64,000 nt of DNA from Saussurea involucrata. Its lineage: Eukaryota; Streptophyta; Magnoliopsida; Asterales; Asteraceae. This document shows positions 46,958-59,878 of this stretch, one piece after another. Both the position numbers and the translations under genes were made by a program. Position 1 is the first letter of the stretch, and every line of letters begins with the position of its first letter. The stretch is from assembly GCA_033807775.1 (NCBI GenBank), contig CM066312.1, positions 29,299,696 through 29,363,695 of the forward strand, written 5' to 3'. The notes under the pieces were generated by a model. That model saw only the letters and a program-made list of their open reading frames with translations. It had not been told where the DNA came from and searched no databases.

Positions 46958-48689
46958 GTGTTCAACTCAACACTTGATACGATTATAGTACATAGACATG
47001 TTCTAAGTTTGGATATGCCTGGGTTGATAATATAAATAATCAAAACAACTTTGATATCAACAATTGTTTCATATTGATGCTTACTGTCAAGATTTGTAGC
47101 AACAACATGCTAACTTTTAATATCTTAATTATCAATCGTATCTTATGAAAAACAATAGAGAAAACATACCAAATGTGAAAACAACAGAAATATGATATTT
47201 TTAATCACATGAACTAATCATCTTGAATTTATACACAAAACAGTATAAAATGCTCAATCAACTTGCAATTCCAGGAATAATGAACTAATAATACCCAAGT
47301 AACTACTCACTAACACCAATTAACCCCCAAGTAACTACTCACTAAACGAACATCAACATATCTACATTTTAAAAAAATCTTCATCAGATCGGTAAGCCAC
47401 AAAGAAAAATTTATCACAGATAAATTTCAGAAGTGGGGTAGATCCATTGCAAAGCATCAAGGAATGTTGAGTTGGTGATGTGGGGTAGATCTGTTGCAAA
47501 GCTAATGAAAATAAAACTGAAGTATACCTTAAACTTGGACGGATCCACAGTCGGATTCAGACATCTTGTTTCTCCCTGACTTTTTTAAGGTCAATCAATA
47601 TTCTCTTTTGTCTGTGTTCTTGATAGAAGTACTGTAGAAATAAAAATGTAAAGCACTTCAACTATCAATGACCAACAAAACTTTTAAGCCAAAACGTAGA
47701 AGAAATCCACAGAGACTTTTTTTTATTTGAGGTTAAAAATACATAGGTAATCTTCTTTAACCAATTATCCACACTAAAAGATTTTTTCCAAGTGAAATAC
47801 CTTCGTTGTATAGTAGGTAGCTCCCATTGTTGCTGCATGAGTCCCAATATTCTGCAACAGAAAATATTAGCGTTGTGCGCTCGATCTATTCCTTCACGTA
47901 TTTTGAAGTGGAACAGACAATTAATAGCAATAGGTTGCAGATAAAACATCATGTTAATATGAATAAAAGGTTTAGGGGAGATTACCCTCTTGCAAAGTCA
48001 CATCTGAAATCCTGAAAACCAAGGGTTCTAGCCTGTGTAGCCAACAACAAATCAGAACATTAACGAAGATTTGAACCCTAACCAGAAACCAATATAAATA
48101 ATGATAAATTCAAAGAATAAACAGAGGCTCCATACCCACCTTAGGAGCGATGCATCAAGTATTGAATCGAGAACTTGGAAAAATCAATTTGTATAAACAC
48201 CTTCCACATGTCCTCTGCCTCTCTTCTTCTATTAACAACGCAGGGCATCAAAATTAACTGTAACAAAATCTATCAACAATCATGGAACCCTTCTTCAATT
48301 AACAATGCAAGAGCATCAAAACTAACTCTAACAAAATATAACAAAGAATCGAATTAACAGAAACCACACTAAGCCAAAGAAATACTAATTACGAACCATA
48401 CTAAGACAAACAAAAACTAATTACGAACCAAAAATCGAATATCGTTTGAAACCACACTAATATCAACTACAACAGAAACCCTACATGTATTATCGAAGCT
48501 TTAATATCAGCTATAACATAAACCCTACCTGTGATGGAGGAAACCGAGAAGAAACATAAAACCGAGAAAATCGTTGGGGGAAACAGCGTGCGATGAATCG
48601 TTGGGGGAAACAGGAAACTAACGATTTCGTTGCATCGTCCACCATCCCTGGCGGAAGTTTCAACACGCCGCCATGGAAAGTTATGGCTT
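46958..48689. other. Intergenic sequence, no supportable gene
   Basis: AT-rich DNA with only short ORFs on either strand. I recognise nothing in them and see no repeat structure beyond small duplications, for example the TTACGAACCA... copies near 48390-48430. Confidence 0.45.
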
Positions 48690-48947
48690 TCAGGCTTCTT
48701 GATCTGGTTTTTTTGATTTGGTTTTCTTGAAACGGATTCCGGCTACGTTTAGCTCGATGGCAGATCTAACGATCTCTTCACCTTCTTCGATGACCAATCG
48801 ATGGTACGATTTTATGACCGGTTTCTTCTTGTGGTGTGGATTTTCCCATAGTATGCGCTTTCTGTTGAAGGCGAGTGGATGCAAGCATTTTCCTATTTTT
48901 GCAACCACAATAATAAAGTCTGCATATTTGGGACAATCGGTCGTCAT
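48690..48947 (-). pseudogene. DUF247 (UPF0481)-like gene fragment
   Basis: The 85-codon ORF contains SYHRLVIEEGEEIVRSAIEL and NVAGIRFKK. This resembles the part of plant DUF247 proteins where a Ser-rich or basic stretch leads to ...ATEL..AGI.FKK. Typical family members exceed 400 residues and include a C-terminal membrane segment, which is absent. Identification rests on one short block from memory of the family. Confidence 0.45.
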
Positions 48948-49434
48948 TTTGGATAGTGTGAAACCGAATGATGAGGATGAAACTGAACAGTCAATTGAAT
49001 ATGTTTAGAAAGGGGCGCACCTAAATCAACTCTATTTTCAAAAAAGTGTGCTTAAACATGTTGTATTTTATGCTTAAAAAGGTTGTATAAGACTATAAGA
49101 CTTTTAAGACTTTTGATAAATTTGGTTTATAATGTAGTATAGATAAATGCCACCCAATCATGGTATCAGATGTGAAGTTTTAATAGAACCCATATCCTAT
49201 CCTTGGAACAAACAAAGTCTGTTATCGTCTTTCTCCTCCTTCAGAGAGAAAATTATCATCATCCATTATATGATCAGTTCAATTCAAGTATTCTTCAACT
49301 TAGAAAGGTAATTAATACTGATGATTAAAATAATAATTTAGCATCAACCATATTTGTCATACAATTGAATATTTAGGTCTCATATTTTCTTCATATCTAG
49401 AGCTGAAATCTGTTTTGTTCTGTCCATGATCAGA
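48948..49434. other. Sequence before the 3-hydroxyisobutyryl-CoA hydrolase 3' half
   Basis: I looked for the missing earlier exons of the hydrolase here and could not find them. No other gene signal was seen. Confidence 0.4.
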
Positions 49435-51485
49435 AATTATACTTATTAGAAGATGCATTATGCAAAGCAAATACAGGCGATCCAAATACTATATGCAGCA
49501 TTATCAATGACTTCTCGACCACTCCTAAGTTAAAAGACAAGAGTCACTACTTTCGGTATATATATTTCACTTACTCCTATTCATGTTTCTATTTTATTTT
49601 TTATTCTTTTTCCCTTTTTCCCTTTTTCCTGTAATCATAGTATTTGGGTCCAACTAATTCTTAAAATTCATGCAACTCACTCCACATTAACAACCACTAA
49701 TTCTTAAAATTCTTACCCAATGTTGCAGGCTGAAAACTATTAATAGATGTTTCTCTCGGAGAACGGTAGAAGAGATTATCACTGCAAGTGCTTTCAACAG
49801 CTGATGATTCACATTATTAACATCAAATGTCTCCGTTTAATGCATTCATTTATCTTCTTATCTGTTATTCTATCATTTCTACGAAAAATGCAGCATATAT
49901 ATGACTTGAAACATACATAGTTTGAGTAAAATGTTTAATTATTTGTCAAACCTGTCCATCCTTAAGCACAAATAAAAGAAACTTGTCAAGACCTTTGTAC
50001 TTTTTTATCGCCTGGAGCTCATACATAGAAATGAAATTGTTCCAATCTTCATGAGATGGAGGAGGAAGTATTATTTGCTAATGGAAATAGATATATGTTT
50101 TTACTTATGACTCATTTGTTGAGATGGTATGATGGTAGGAGAAAGAGGGTTCAAAAAACATAGATGATTGGATCTCTTGGACTATCCAGTCTTTAAAGAA
50201 AGCCTCACCAACAAGTCTCAAAATTTCTCTTCGCTCTGTAAGGATTCACCATTTATATATAATTGTTATATACTTTTAAAAATATAAACAAATTGCTGGG
50301 TTCTTTAAACTATATAATTTGGCATTGGGTTACAGATTAGAGAAGGGAGGCTTCAAGGTGTTGGTCAATGTCTAATTCGCGAATATCGAATGGTGTGTAC
50401 TGTCATGCGAGGAGATTTCAGCAGGGATTTCTTTGAGGTACCAACCAATTTAATTAGTACTTTATGTGCCCATAAAATCTCACCAAACAAATGGCTTGAG
50501 AGTAAGGTGAGACAAGTATTATACTTTTAACCATGTTTTACATACCCCTCCCTCGTAAAATACAACATATCCAGATAACTATCATCAGTTCTTTATAATT
50601 ATTATAATTATGGCTACTTAAGTAATTTTAACTTCTAATCCTTTCAAAATTGGTTATGATGCCATTTCTGTGGAATCTTAATGGAACACTATTTTTTCAA
50701 CTTGAATTTTGTAGTCCTACGACCACATTTTGTGTTTCAATGGAAAAACGCATCAACATGCAAAAAAGTTTGCCTTAGTTCCTATTTAGTGTAACGAATT
50801 TTTTTAATTTTCTCTCGAGCAATGCAGTAAAGTTTCAAAATTTCTCATTTAATGCAACAAAGTTTCAAAATTTCCTATTTTTACCCATTTTGTTCGGTAA
50901 CTTGTTGATCTTGTAACAAACATTTGATGATGTGGATGTTAAGTTTATCACCTACTTCACCGCAACCCTTTCGTATACATTTCGTAAACACGTCATCAAA
51001 TGTTACTAGATAAGTATGTAAATATTATGGTTTTTATATTACTAAAATGACTATTGTATCCGTAATAATAGAGGGAGTAATTGAATTCCTCCATATCATA
51101 ATTAATGGTAAATAAAACTAAACAGAAATGTAGGCACGAAAACAGGACTTGTCCATGTCTGCATATCACTTGTACTTTATGCAATGGAGATGGTACCTGT
51201 AACTACTCTTACTCTTTATGATGCAGGGATGTAGGGCATTGCTGCTAGACAAGGATAAAAACCCAATGGTAACAAACAGCAGTAGTTTCTGTCTGTGTCC
51301 AACCAACCATCAAAAACTAGTATCTGACTTTTCTTTCTTTGTTTTAGTGGGAACCTTCAAAACTCGAGCTTGTGAGCGATGATATGGTTGAGCAATACTT
51401 TGCAGCATTAGATGATGAAGATTGGGAAGATCTCAAACTCCCTGCCAGGTCAAACATACCTTCACATGCCATTGCTAAGCTCTGA
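49435..51485 (+). CDS. 3-hydroxyisobutyryl-CoA hydrolase-like (CHY1 type), 3' half, six exons
   Basis: Exons 49435-49555, 49729-49783, 50139-50237, 50336-50437, 51227-51268 and 51348-51485 join in one open frame. Family blocks are visible: CFSRRTVEEII, SLKKASPTSLKISLRSIREG, RLQGVGQCLIREYRMVCTVM, DFFEGCRALLLDKDKNP and DDMVEQYFAALDDEDWEDLK. The protein ends ...AKL, a peroxisomal type-1 targeting signal like that of Arabidopsis CHY1. The enzyme hydrolyses 3-hydroxyisobutyryl-CoA in valine breakdown. The 5' half, with the catalytic residues, is missing upstream; related 5' exons lie downstream at 54188 and 57947. The intron after exon 2 appears to be GC-AG. The sequence is undamaged, so it may be a recently truncated gene. 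Confidence 0.88.
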
Positions 51486-52919
51486 GCTATATATATCAGT
51501 AACAACTAAACCGTTTATATATCTCTGTACGTTATGGTGTTAATGGCCTCAAAGTTGTGATGACTAATGCCAAAATCATAATCATTTTTACTGCTTATTT
51601 GTAATAAAACCATATCAACAAAATTAAATCAACCGAATTTATCTCACCAGGAAATAGGGTAAGGGTAAAAAAATTGTAAATTTGTGGCTACCCAATTGTC
51701 AAAAAAATGAGCATTGTGTTCAACCCAATGTGTATGCAGTACAAATTACTACATCGTAATTTGTGGTAACTATGTTTTACTGATGTAATATCCAAGGAGT
51801 TTAAATCATTCTGTTGGCATTACGACACAATGGATGTCATTAATGATCACTAACAGTGCACGTGAATATGAAGAAACCATTACATACATTCGGGCACCAA
51901 ATGTTCTTGTGGGTAGTGACAAAATGACATTATGTTTGATGTTTGTAATGCTTCAAGTATAGGGTCGGTTAAAAACGTAGATATAGCAGTGAAGATATAT
52001 TTAAATCCCTGGTAAAGGCCCGAGCATTGCTCCTTGCCTTTCATCTCGACCTACACTTAGACCTGAAGCGACACTTTATTTCACTCCATTTATTTATATA
52101 TCTATATAAAAGTTGCAAGTCTTTGTGAAAATATATTTTGATTTGGTTAAATGGTCTAAAATAACTTAAAACTTCATATTTTTCATATATATATATATAT
52201 AGTGTGTCCAGATCATGTGAGAATGAGTGAAATACCCTTATATTGTGTAAAAATTGTAACGATTATATCATCTTTAATTGTGTGTTGTGAAGGTTATTTT
52301 ATATTGTGTCAAGGTCGTTTCATACAAATAAGGGTATCTTCTTTGTACGATACACATTCAAAAAATAGTGGTATAATTCATCCCGAAAAGGGTTGTTTTC
52401 ATCGTAACCTAGTCCTATTTTTGTGCGTGGTGTGTATATAAAGTTTGTGGTACCGGTGAAAAATCATTTTCATGAGAAGTGTGAAACACCATCGAAGTTG
52501 TTTATCTTCTTTGGTACGACAACAGAAATAATCACGTGCGCTTTTGTGCTTTTGTAAATGAGGGGCACTTCATCTCTTGAGAGATACGACTTGATCTATT
52601 CTTCTGAAAGTATGTGAAGTTTCAATATTTTTCTTATTAAAGTTTTGTAGTTCTATGGTGAAGGTTAGTGAAGGTACGTGCGTGTTCTATGTTTTTCATG
52701 TGAATGTTATAAAAGTGTGTGAAGGTTCAATGTTTTTTATGAAAGGTATGTGAAGGTTCAATGTGTATGTTACTCGTATGAAGGTATTTGGGTGTTCGAT
52801 CTCCCTTACGGGACCATTAGAGATGCAATGGTCATTTATATAGTTTGAGATGATATTACTGTTGCTTTGATTATCTATGCTTTTAATTCTGTTTTCAGTA
52901 TTTCGGTTTTCTGTCACTG
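51486..52919. other. Intergenic DNA
   Basis: It contains the hydrolase 3' UTR at the left, an AT-dinucleotide tract near 52185-52200, and GTGTGTGAAGGTTCAATGT-like repeats at 52650-52765. No supportable gene was seen. Confidence 0.45.
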
Positions 52920-53690
52920 CAGGTGTTTAAAAAAACCGTTCGACCGCTCAAACTGTTCAACGAAGCCAAACCAGGCCGTTTTTGGTGGTTTAAGCGGTCT
53001 GGTGGTCCGGTCTAGTGTAAAAAATAGCTAAACCGCTCGATCAGATCCTGTCTGCGGTTTGAGCTTTTTTTGAGCGGTTTGGATGGAACCGACCACCAAA
53101 ATACACATGTACTGATTAAATTTTATTTTTTATGTCGTAAACTCAACTTTTATGATTTAATTAAAAAATATTCGTCAAGAAATTGAGTTTTTGGTTTTCA
53201 TTTCTCATTTGTCCGTTATCTAAATCAACAATCAGGAAATGAATCTAAAATCGATATCCAAAGTTTCAAACTGTCCGTCGTGTTACTCAATGTTGTTCAA
53301 AAAATCAACTATTATTGGTGAACTTGTATAACCTTTTTCAATATTCTCAATTTGTTTTTTAATTTTTGAGATAGATGTTTATTTTATGTTTCAGTATAGG
53401 TAGAAATCCTCAATTTGTTTTTTAATTTTTGAGACAAATGTTTATTTTATGTTTCAATATAGGTAGACATTCATTTGGAGATATGTGTTATGTTTTTTTA
53501 GTTCAAAGCCCATAATAGGCCCAAGATGCTTAAACCGATCAAAACATACCGTCTTTTTGTGGTTTGGTTTGACCGATTTGGTCAGTTGTTGCCAAACCGC
53601 CCGGTTTGAAAAATATTCAGAAACCGCCATTGCGGTTTGGTTTGTGGTTTGAGGGATTAAAATGCTCAAAACCATATTGTAACACCCTTA
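52920..53690. mobile_element. Non-autonomous hAT-like element
   Basis: The ends CAGGTGTT and AACACCCT are weak inverted repeats. Both sides are packed with AAACCG/CGGTTT motifs in inverted arrangement (52935-53090 and 53530-53655), a hAT-like subterminal pattern. No convincing 8-bp duplication and no transposase were found. Confidence 0.45.
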
Positions 53691-54148
53691 TTTGCCACCA
53701 TCGTGGAATCTAAGTAGCGATGATCTTATTAATCCTATAATGGTTAATGGAGGCAATCATCAATAAACTCGTTGTTGTCACCTTGATGCTCTCATTTGAT
53801 TTGGCTCCACAAACCAACCATTATAGCAAATATGAGAATCGTTATTGTTGCTTTGATTCTCTACTAGATGGGAGACAATAATAGTCATAAGAAATATCTT
53901 GCTGAGGTTTTGCGTAAACGATTTTGTCCATAGTTCAAAGGTGTGGTCTTGGATCATGCATTACCCCCTCCTAATATGGTTAACGACTAATATCTTAGGC
54001 ATGCCCTTTTGACTTGGACTATCGGCAACATAATTATGTGCGTACACTTATATAATTCTCTCATGAAGAAACCCAACCCGTCTGACACCCGACCCTACCG
54101 GACCGGATAGGGTTTTGCAGTTCTGCTCTACTAGTTATGCTCACCATT
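53691..54148. other. Upstream region of the hydrolase 5' copy
   Basis: Probably promoter and 5' UTR for the gene starting at 54188. No coding signal and no clear core promoter were recognised. Confidence 0.4.
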
Positions 54149-56104
54149 CTGGTCGCTCATTGTTGTAGCGACTCTCGGTTGAAGTTCATGGCGCCAACAA
54201 CTCAGGTATTCTTTCTTTCAACTTATATTTTTTCCTTTATTTTATTATTTGTATAATTAAACTGCAAACTGTTTGTTTGATGATTATACCTTCTTCATCT
54301 TGATTTGTGTAATTTAGCATCGATTGAACATTTTGTTGCAGTTTCTTGTGTTTTCAGTTTCAGCAGAGAGTAAACGCACCCCTCTTTGTTACTTTGTATA
54401 CCTTCTTTTAGGCCATGATCATGGGCTTTGAGTTGGGGTTGTTGTAGTCGGTGGGGAAATTCGGTGTCGTAATTATACGAGAAATTAAAAACAGTGAACA
54501 ACAAGATTTGAAATGGAATTATTTGGTGATTCGTTTGAAAACTCACTTGCTCAGTCAAAAGATATATCAAAAAGCTATAGAGGCTGAGTTTTTTTGTGGG
54601 GAGTGTTTACCATTTGAACCATTGTACAAGGCCATTGCCCCTTTGTGTTTTAACAATCAATGGATTGCAAAAATGCAAAATAATCTCCAGCAACTCCACT
54701 TTCTGCTTTTTTCTTCCGGCTAATTGTATTGTTTCAAAGGTTTCATGTTTGCATTCGTAAACGTGTTTGTTGTTCACAAATGAAGAATTACTGTTTACTT
54801 TTAGACTGGGGGATGGAATGATCTGCTCTTGGATTAATAATTTGACATCTACCTCTTTAATTCATAGAAGTTAATTTTTTCTAATCGGAAGTAATACTTG
54901 AGTAGTTATAATCTTTCTCCAATGATAATCAAGTTAATTAGTGACATGGCAATTGGTTCATTTTACCACAAAAGTCAAAGTAACCCCCCCTTTTCTTGTC
55001 TTGACTTTGGTTTTATTTTCTTTTTGGAAGTGAATTTTTAGATTCCTTAACTTAAATCTTAAAGCTTTATTTTCTATCATGTTTGTGTTCCCTGCAATTC
55101 CATTAAGATTCACTCTTTCTTTTCCTAAAAGGCTTTAAAGTTTTAAGAGTTCCTTTTTCATATTTTTACTATGAAGATAACATATTAAATGGATATTCTG
55201 TAGTAGTATAGCTACATGCTTTCTGGATGGAGGATCATGGAAATGTTCATGTTTTGCTTGCAATCATCAATCAACCATTAACTTGGTGTCATGTGTTTTA
55301 AACAGGTTTTAGAGTGAACGGAATGGATAGATACATTGATACTTGAACTTTTTTCATGTATATGGCAGGTATTGGTTAAAGAGAGCTCACATGTAAGGAC
55401 CATCATATTAAACAGGCCCAAGCAACTAAATGCGCTTTCACTTGAAATGGTAACATATGAATGAAATATATTAGCTTAGCTTTCCATCATAGCATATTAT
55501 TTTCGTTTCCGGTGGTATATCTTGTGTTTCTCCAATATTTTTCTTCAAAGGCAGGCAGGTGTTCTGATATTGCTTTATTTGATCATGAAAGTTGTAAATA
55601 TCGTATGCTGGTAGGCATCTATCTAAATTTGTGAAATTCATGTAGTTGCTTGTATCATCAAATGTTTAGCCTTTAAATTTATGGAGTGAATAAGGTAGAC
55701 AACTGTCCTCAGAGTCAAATTTTATGGTAGAGTTATATAATAATTTGAATAAAAGTAGGCATACCGCATACTCAAGAAAATAAGAAGTTATATCAGATCG
55801 ACCAATTGGCCAATCATTATGGATGAGATGGCAGCTTTTTCTTTCCTAGACATGATTGTTATCATCTTCATCTAGTTCATCCTCTCTTGACATAGGTGGT
55901 AGGATAGTTAGTTTTGGTATGCATAACACACACACACACACTCAAGTATCCTAACACACTTGCTTACGAAATGTCTATTTTACAACACAAAAATCGGTGT
56001 TTGGATCCTAAAAAGTGGCTTTATTGTTTTGAAGATTTGGGTTATCACCACCAGCTGGTAATGGAATGAATGATTTACAATATGGATGCAAAACTAGTAA
56101 TTAT
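54149..56104 (+). repeat. 1.96-kb direct duplication, copy 1 (copy 2 is 57908-59878)
   Basis: The copies are nearly identical from CTGGTCGCTC in the 5' UTR to CTAGTAATTAT in intron 2. Differences include a C-homopolymer (7 versus about 18 near 58741), an AC repeat (near 55927 and 59697), and scattered substitutions. Copy 1 ends against a LINE fragment; copy 2 continues into the rest of the gene. Confidence 0.93.
54188..55449 (+). pseudogene. 3-hydroxyisobutyryl-CoA hydrolase-like, exons 1-2 only (copy 1)
   Basis: Exon 1 (54188-54205) encodes MAPTTQ. Exon 2 (55369-55449) encodes VLVKESSHVRTIILNRPKQL followed by NALSLEM, the N-terminal block of the crotonase-fold hydrolase family. Both splice junctions are GT-AG. 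Exon 3 is absent because the copy ends at 56104. Without the later exons it has no catalytic residues. The 90-codon ORF at 54451-54723 lies in intron 1 and is not supported as a gene. Confidence 0.85.
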
Positions 56105-56313
56105 CGCGTACCATTTCCCGAGAAGCCCACGTTCGAGACCCATGTCCATCTTCCAAAAACATTCTCACAATTATTTCCCAAAACATCTTTATTCAAATGA
56201 GATTCCATAATTGCACATAAATAAAGCCCATGCATGCTAAGAAAAGATCTTACCTCCTTTTGTTTTAACCTGGACGAAAGTCCACGGATATTCCAACATG
56301 CAAATTTATACAT
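56105..56313 (-). pseudogene. LINE ORF2, endonuclease N-terminus only
   Basis: The ATG at 56313 opens MYKFACWNIRGL...KQKEVRSFLSMHGLYLCA + IMESH, the start of an AP-type endonuclease domain, with the N of CWNIRG and E of MESH in place. The frame is cut after about 70 codons at the junction with hydrolase intron 2 sequence. No RT domain remains. Confidence 0.82.
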
Positions 56314-57752
56314 AACAGGTTTTGTCCTTGAGGTTCGTGCCCTCCAATGCCGGTTCATGTAACGGCGGCTCACCCTCATTATTATCCACATGCTTCACAT
56401 CATCAGCATCACTTGAGACATTATCCGCTAGCGGATCAACCCGATTTGAAAACGAAGAGGGATTCATCCGCGGTCCCCTACGAGTATTAACGTAGGAACG
56501 AAGTGATTTTATGACAGTAGACGTAAAAGGATTCGAAGCATTTGTAGGAGTAACCGAAGATGACACCCCCATCATATCTGTACCCTTCACTTGAGCAGAC
56601 CCAATTCCCCCATTTGAAGATTCTTGAGAACTAGATTGGCCAACAGTAGGCCCCACCAGAATATTATCCCTACCACCACCCCCTTTTGAAAGTGCACGAA
56701 TAAACCCATTTTCATCACTTTGACCATTCCCATTCGTCCTATTCTTATCAGACCCCTCAACATTGTTTCCACCAACAGAGTTTGTGGGTTTAGTCCGTGA
56801 GACATGTGGCTCATGAACCACCTTCTTCTTTGGTCGCCACTGCCTTTTTTCCACCCGAATGAACCCCTCATGATCCTCCGTTGCCCTTTTGTTTTTTCCA
56901 TTTTCTTTACTTGCCACAACCTCCTTAACACAAGAACCCGTTTTATGCCAAAAAACACAACAATGACCGCATTGTAGAGGCTCCCTCAAATATTCCACCT
57001 GCACATTTACGAATTCTTTCTTCCCCCCCATTTAAACTAGGAATGATAGCCTCGATGTTTCTCTTGAGTTCCCCCACTGCCCATGCTTCGAACAAGACCT
57101 TCGCGAACCCCGACCGACCCCATGATTTATTACACATCTCCGAAGTACACGAATCCATCTGTTTAGACACCCCCAAGACACTGGCAATTCTGCTTACCCC
57201 TTCTCGATTGAACGCCACAAGAGGGATATTATGCAGTTTCACCCATAAAGACATGTCTTGTGAATCGGCTTCGATAAACCCTTAGTCGGGTCCCAAGGGA
57301 ACACAAAAAGTGGGACACCACGAACCATAAGAGGACCACGTTCGATAACTTGCAAGCACCCACCCTCATCATTGAAACGAAAGAAAAAAAATCCCATTTT
57401 CATTCATCATCGCATCCAAGAAACCGAATTTGTTCCATGCCGTTTTAACACACCGAAGAACAATCGGAAAGGGGATGCGAGGACCAAGGAAGTAACCAAA
57501 AATTGTAGTGTTGAATGATTTACTAACCTCCTTTGCAAGGGCTTCCAGAATTTCCACTGACGTCGTTTCCTTATCCTCCAAGGGAAAAAGTTGAAGAGCA
57601 TTTGACGATGACTCCCCAACAACCGCAGCAAAATCTCTTTTCAAGATCTCAACCTTACCATACGATAATCCAATTGGTTTATCCACCTCAATATTTCCCA
57701 CATTCAGAACCTCAGGCGCATACATATGTTCTTTGCCTTCCGTCGAACCCAT
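56306..57752 (-). pseudogene. LINE ORF1 (DUF4283-like plus CCHC zinc knuckle), frameshifted
   Basis: The N-terminal part (57752-57369) includes ILEALAKEVSKSFNTTIFGY and WNKFGFLDAMMNENGIFFLS, like DUF4283 of plant LINE ORF1. A middle part (57254-56943) has MSLWVKLHNIPL and GWGRSGF-like blocks. The C-terminal part (57031-56306) starts with EYLREPLQCGHC and has a CX2CX4HX4C knuckle CGHCCVFWHKTGSC. At least two frame changes separate the three. The product would bind element RNA. Its stop overlaps the ORF2 start by eight bases. Confidence 0.8.
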
Positions 57753-57907
57753 GACACTAAGCTCACACGTTGCCGGCGCAACTCAAGAACCAAGAGGCGA
57801 AGATCCCACGAAGTGGGATGCTGAATCTTGACCCTTAAATCAACACCAACGAAGGTGTGAGATACACAGTGCACAGGTCGACAAATCTTTGTCACGACGT
57901 CTGCCAA

Positions 57908-59878
57908 CTGGTCGCTCATTGTTGTAGCGACTCTCGGTTGAAGTTCATGGCTCCAACAACTCAGGTATTCTTTCTTTCAACTTATATTTTTTCCTTTATT
58001 TTATTATTTGTATAATTAAACTGCAAACTGTTTGTTAGATGATTATACATTCTTCATCTTGATTTGTGTAATTTAGCATCAATTGAACATTTTGTTGCAG
58101 TTTCTTGTGTTTTCAGTTTCAGCAGAGAGTAAACGCCCCCTCTTTGTTACTTTGTATACCTTCTTTTAGGCCATGATCATGGGCTTTGAGTTGGGGTTGT
58201 TGTAGTCGGTGGGGAAATTCGGTGTCGTAATTATACAAGAAATTAAAAACAGTGAACAACAAGATTTGAAATGGAATTCTTTCGTGATTCGTTTGAAAAC
58301 TCACTTGCTTTGTCAAAAGATATATCAAAAAGCTATAGAGACTGAGTTTTTTTGTGGGGAGTGTTTACCATTTGAACCATTGTACAAGGCCATTGCCCCT
58401 TTGTGTTTTAACAATCAATGGATTGCAAAAATGCAAAATAATCTCCAGCAACTCCACTTTCTGCTTTTTTCTTCCAGCTAATTGTATTGTTTCAAAGGTT
58501 TCATGTTTGCATTCGTAAACGTGTTTGTTGTTCACAACTGAAGAATTACTGTTTACTTTTAGACTGGGGATGGAATGATCTGCTTTTGGATTAATAATTT
58601 GACATCTACCTCTTTAATTCTTAGAAGTTAATTTTTTCTAATCGGAAGTAATACTTGAGTAGTTATAATCTTTCTCCAATGATAATCAAGTAATTAGTGA
58701 CATGGCAATTGGTTCATTTTACCACAAAAAGTCAAAGTAACCCCCCCCCCCCCCCCCCTTTTCTTGTCTTGACTTTGGTTTTATTTTCTTTTTGGAAGTG
58801 AATTTTTAGATTCCTTAACTTAAATCTTAAAGCTTTATTTTCTATCATGTTTGTGTTCCCTGCAATTCCATTAAGATTCACTCTTTCTTTTCCTAAAAGG
58901 CTTTAAACTTTTAAGAGTTCCTTTTTCATATTTTTACTACGAAGAGAACATATTAAATGGATATTCTGTAGTAGTATAGCTACATGCTTTCTGGATGGAG
59001 GATCATGGAAATGTTCATGTTTTGCTTGCAATCATCAATCAACCCTTAACTTGGTGTCATGTGTTTTAAACAGCTTTTAGAGTGAACGGAATGGATAGAT
59101 ACATTGATACTTGAACTTTTTTCATGTATATGGCAGGTATTGGTTAAAGAGAGCTCACATGTGAGGACCATCATATTAAACAGGCCCAAGCAACTAAATG
59201 CGCTTTCACTTGAAATGGTAACATATGAATGAAATATGTTAGCTTAGCTTTCCATCATAACATATTATTTTCTTTTCCGGTGGTATATCTTGTGTTTCTC
59301 CAATATTTTTCTTCAAAGGCAGGTTTGTGTTCTGATATTGATTTATTTGATCATGAAAGTTGTAAATATCGTATGCTGGTAGGCATCTATCTAAATCTGT
59401 GAAATTCATGTAGTTGCTTGTATCATCAAATGTTTAACCTTTAAATTTATGGAGTGAATAAGGTAGACAACTGTCCTCAGAGTCAAATTTGATGGTAGAG
59501 TTATATAATAATTTGAATAAAAGTAGGCATACCGCATACTCAAGAAAATAACAAGTTATATCAGATCGACCAAATGGCCAATCATTATGGATGAGATGGC
59601 AGCTTTTTCTTTCCTAGACATGAATGTTATCATCTTCATCTAGTTCATCCTCTGTTGACATAGGTGGTAGGATAGTTAGTTTTGGTATGCATAACACACA
59701 CACACACACACACACTCAAGTATCCTAACACACTTGCTTACGAAATGTCTATTTTACAACACAAAAATCGGTGTTTGGGTCCTAAAAAGTGGCTTTATTG
59801 TTTTGAGGATTTGGGTTATCACCACCAGCTGGTAATGGAATGGATGATTTACAATATGGATGCAAAACTAGTAATTAT
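57908..59878 (+). repeat. 1.96-kb direct duplication, copy 2
   Basis: Counterpart of 54149-56104. It continues without a break into intron 2 and exon 3 of the hydrolase, so it is probably the original copy. Confidence 0.93.

Larger units (their letters stand above)
56105..57907 (-). mobile_element. 3'-truncated plant LINE (L1-type) fragment
   Basis: On the minus strand the order is 5' region, ORF1, then the first codons of ORF2, which ends abruptly at 56105. LINEs normally lose their 5' end and keep a poly(A) tail. Here the 5' end is kept, and RT and poly(A) are missing. The fragment fills exactly the space between the two 1.96-kb duplication copies. Confidence 0.85.

Noticed and set aside
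52185..52260. Possible Helitron 5' end after an AT-dinucleotide tract
   Set aside because: No diagnostic TC start with a matched 3' end could be paired with it.
54100..54137. Second Helitron-like end (CCCTA...TAGGG hairpin then CTAGT)
   Set aside because: The stem is only five pairs and the CTAG lies more than 20 bases away, too far for the usual Helitron end.
54451..54723. 90-codon ORF, repeated at 58209-58481
   Set aside because: Both lie in intron 1 of the hydrolase copies, and the similarity comes from the 1.96-kb duplication. No family features were seen.
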